Assembly: GCA_910577315.1 (NCBI GenBank)
Contig: CAJTME010000001.1
Coordinates: forward strand, 186,001 to 250,000
Length of the DNA: 64,000 bases
Origin: an uncultured Muribaculaceae bacterium
Lineage (GTDB): Bacteria > Bacteroidota > Bacteroidia > Bacteroidales > Muribaculaceae
Direction of reading: 5' to 3'
The notes under the pieces are model-generated. The model was not told where the DNA came from. It did no database searches and saw only the letters and a list, made by a program, of their open reading frames with translations. Shown here piece after piece: positions 63,229 to 64,000 of this stretch. The position numbers and the translations under genes were made by a program. Every line of letters starts with the position of its first letter. The stretch's first letter is position 1.

Positions 63229-64000
63229 TTACTTAACGACTTTGACGGTCTTGCTGCCCTGGCGAGCGATGAAGAGGCCGTTTTCGGGGTTAGCTACGCG
63301 TACACCCTGGAGGTTGAAGTATTCAACGGGAGCGTTTGCGTCGATTTCTACGCCTTCAACGCCGTTGCTCTTGGGGATGAAGTAAAGTTCAGCTTCCTGA
63401 GCGAGACCGTTCGAAAGGACGAGCTTAACAGTGCCTTCAAAAGGTTCAGTGAAGAACATGTTGTTACCCTTGTCAAACTGGCAGAAGTTAACTTCGCCGT
63501 CAGCCACGATAGCACCACCCACGGTGTAGCTGATGTTCGACCAAGAGCCGTCGGCAGAAACCTTGAACTCTACGTTGGGGTCGATAACCTTGTCACCGCC
63601 GAGTTCAATGGTGTAGGTTTCGTAATCTTCGGTTTCCATTTTCCATTCGGGAAGCCATGCCCAGTCAGACATAGCACCGATGAGGCAGGCGTCAACACCT
63701 GTTACGAGATCGGAAGAAGTGGTGAGGGTCATGGTGGTGTAGTCGGCAGAAACCTCGATAGTCCATGTGCCGGGGGTAGGAGTGGTGGGAGGAAGAACAA
63801 CGTTTTCACCCCAGGGACGAAGTTCGAGAGGCTTACCTACCTGGCTGGCATCGAGAACTACTGCACCTTCCTCAAGGTCTTCGGGAGCAGGAGCGAGAGC
63901 GCCTTCGTTAAACTGTGCCCATGCATCCATGGGATTGCCGTCTGCATCGAGCTTGCCGTCTTCATAGACTGCGGTAGACACCTTGAACATGCCAACTTCA
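63229..64000 (-). CDS. Secreted protein with Bacteroidales C-terminal tail (partial)
   Basis: The frame is open to the window edge beyond MFKVSTAVY, so the N-terminus is outside. The visible 256 residues contain a proline/threonine linker (LPPTTPTPGTWTIEV), SusE/F-like beta-sandwich sequence (DACLIGAMSDWAWLPEWKMETEDYETYTIEL) and a C-terminal tail VEYFNLQGVRVANPENGLFIARQG ending KTVKVVK. That tail is very common on secreted Prevotella- and Muribaculaceae-type proteins and is thought to be a sorting or anchoring module. The carbohydrate-binding impression is weak. A bidirectional terminator follows the stop. Confidence 0.75.
   Translation of the reverse strand, partial: EVGMFKVSTAVYEDGKLDADGNPMDAWAQFNEGALAPAPEDLEEGAVVLDASQVGKPLELRPWGENVVLPPTTPTPGTWTIEVSADYTTMTLTTSSDLVTGVDACLIGAMSDWAWLPEWKMETEDYETYTIELGGDKVIDPNVEFKVSADGSWSNISYTVGGAIVADGEVNFCQFDKGNNMFFTEPFEGTVKLVLSNGLAQEAELYFIPKSNGVEGVEIDANAPVEYFNLQGVRVANPENGLFIARQGSKTVKVVK

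Noticed and set aside
1..64000. tRNA, rRNA, CRISPR array, prophage
   Set aside because: No cloverleaf with TTCGAATC-type arms, no rRNA signature and no regularly spaced repeat were seen; the only mobile gene is the RAYT near 62.5 kb.

Overview
The window reads as a chromosomal stretch of a gut-type member of the Bacteroidales, most likely Muribaculaceae or a close relative. The basis is two tandem SusC/SusD pairs, a tricorn-like S41 peptidase, a DUF3316 protein, a DUF3822-rsmD pair, a secreted protein with a Bacteroidales C-terminal tail, and many copies of the Bacteroidetes promoter element TAnnTTTG upstream of genes. The DNA looks GC-rich for Bacteroides, with AT-rich intergenic spacers. 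The family assignment is an inference, because the window holds no rRNA. I saw no rRNA, tRNA, CRISPR array or prophage.

Layout. 1-1.5 kb: the tail of an acidic protein, then prmC and recX. 1.5-10.2 kb, minus strand: a housekeeping run read right to left as outer-membrane barrel, tsaD, cinA, an NfnAB-like flavoprotein pair and a tricorn-like periplasmic peptidase, plus a small membrane protein. 10.2-21.4 kb: two consecutive susC-susD pairs that look like a tandem duplication, each ending in a strong intrinsic terminator. 21.4-26.1 kb: parC, a DUF3316 barrel and an S41 lipoprotein peptidase, with overlapping ends. 26.1-36.5 kb: seven envelope genes on one strand (CHASE2 sensor without an output domain, FecR-like/DUF4384-like protein, beta-propeller protein, TPR-caspase, DUF4384 protein, small coiled protein, proline-linker transglutaminase). 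This is the best candidate for an undescribed system. 36.5-55.3 kb: mostly core genes (PASTA protein, rluD, mdh, sugar epimerase, PHP phosphatase, acyltransferase, metallophosphoesterase, tex, folK, GH20 hexosaminidase, acyl-CoA ligase, recQ, galM, nucleotidyltransferase).

55.3-57.9 kb: a promoter, a highly structured 290-nt RNA ending in a U-tract, then a membrane protein, a nucleotidyltransferase and a CDP-alcohol phosphatidyltransferase. The RNA could be a free sRNA or a terminator-controlled leader of these three genes, which look like a phospholipid head-group pathway. 57.9-62.5 kb: DUF3822, rsmD, asd and a cation/proton antiporter. 62.5-63.2 kb: a REP-associated tyrosine transposase next to a perfect 32-bp inverted repeat built from 20-nt palindromes (a REPtron-like unit). 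The window ends inside a secreted minus-strand protein with a Bacteroidales C-terminal tail.

Starts were moved inward where the longest frame begins upstream of a signal peptide, a conserved motif or a TAnnTTTG promoter. All functions come from reading the sequence and recalling families; no search was run.
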